Shown here piece after piece: positions 15,275 to 15,491 of a stretch of 15,491 nt of DNA. Positions within the stretch are counted from its first letter, which is position 1; every line of letters starts with the position of its first letter. This DNA comes from F1-120-MAGs118 sp013360535 (GTDB lineage: Bacteria > Planctomycetota > UBA1135 > GCA-002686595): the NCBI GenBank assembly GCA_026647215.1, contig JAPKHC010000057.1, positions 1-15,491 on the forward strand. The letters are read 5' to 3'. The position numbers and the translations under genes were made by a program. The notes under the pieces were generated by a model that saw only the letters and a list, made by a program, of their open reading frames with translations, did not search any database and had not been told where the DNA came from.

Positions 15275-15309
15275 CTCCGGGGACGCATTGAGCGTCCCCG
15301 GAGCTTTTT
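15275..15309 (+). terminator. Intrinsic terminator of the P-domain protein gene
   Basis: CTCCGGGGACGC (15275-15286) pairs perfectly over 12 bp with 15292-15303 around the loop ATTGA, followed by C and five T (15305-15309). This is a textbook rho-independent terminator, 64 bases after the stop codon. Confidence 0.93.
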
Positions 15310-15491
15310 CCGGCCGCAGGAGAAACGAGACAGCGGCCAGAAAAAGACGGACTTGTATCTCTCAACCTCCATGGAGAATGGGGGTCGACCTTCACCGGGA
15401 GAGGATCGCCGGAGACGGCTGGAGGCCAAGTCCTCGAAGGTAAGAGCGGCGTCCTCGACCGGTACTCAGTGCCCGAACGGGATCGAGAGGC
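15310..15491. other. Right-edge region without a supported gene
   Basis: This contains an inverted repeat GGCCGC (15312-15317) / GCGGCC (15333-15338) followed by an A-rich patch (15339-15345) and a relatively AT-rich stretch to about 15365. That could be the promoter region of a gene beyond the window. A frame open from ATG 15371 to the edge has a low-complexity Arg/Ser-rich translation and no ribosome site, so I do not call it. Confidence 0.4.

Noticed and set aside
15371..15491. Start of a new gene at ATG 15371 running off the window
   Set aside because: Only 40 codons are visible, with no Shine-Dalgarno and Arg/Ser-rich sequence without a motif; not distinguishable from chance.

Overview
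The window is GC-rich (about 70% by eye), densely coded bacterial chromosome with no mobile element, CRISPR array, tRNA or rRNA gene that I can recognise. The best guess is a member of the Planctomycetota. The reasons are several large secreted proteins with beta-propeller or P-domain architecture that share one cysteine-containing C-terminal module, weak or absent Shine-Dalgarno sequences on many genes, and a DUF4932-like protease. That assignment is inference from remembered family distributions and was not checked against a database.

Layout. The left edge holds the last 39 codons of a groEL gene, a strong hairpin and a gene-poor gap. Next come a secreted seven-repeat FG-GAP protein (+), a convergent M48-type membrane metalloprotease (-) and, upstream of that on the same strand, a short flagellin (-). 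A divergent control region with two adjacent perfect dyads and a plausible sigma-70 promoter separates flagellin from a secreted seven-bladed PD40/TolB-like propeller protein (+). A small DsrE-like protein follows.

The centre (6954-11089) is a complete RNA repair locus. It contains rtcR (-), encoding the CARF-domain sigma-54 activator, and divergently rtcB (RNA ligase) and rtcA (RNA 3'-phosphate cyclase). The rtcR-rtcB intergenic region has a near-perfect -24/-12 sigma-54 promoter, upstream inverted repeats suitable for an activator, and an unusually structured leader of about 130 nt in front of rtcB. A Tat-type DUF2459-like lipoprotein lies 12 nt after rtcA and may be cotranscribed.

The right part has a convergent DUF4932-like secreted metalloprotease with a C-terminal Ig-like domain (-), then a divergent secreted protein with two P-domain-like repeats around an FN3-like domain (+). 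This last gene has a different codon preference from its neighbours and ends at a textbook intrinsic terminator. The last 180 bases show no supported gene.

Themes. (1) Three secreted proteins with unrelated N-terminal parts end in the same module of about 138 residues, which looks like a lineage-specific sorting or anchoring domain. (2) The rtc locus follows the known RtcR/sigma-54 logic but has a structured leader and a candidate extra operon member that I do not know from described systems.
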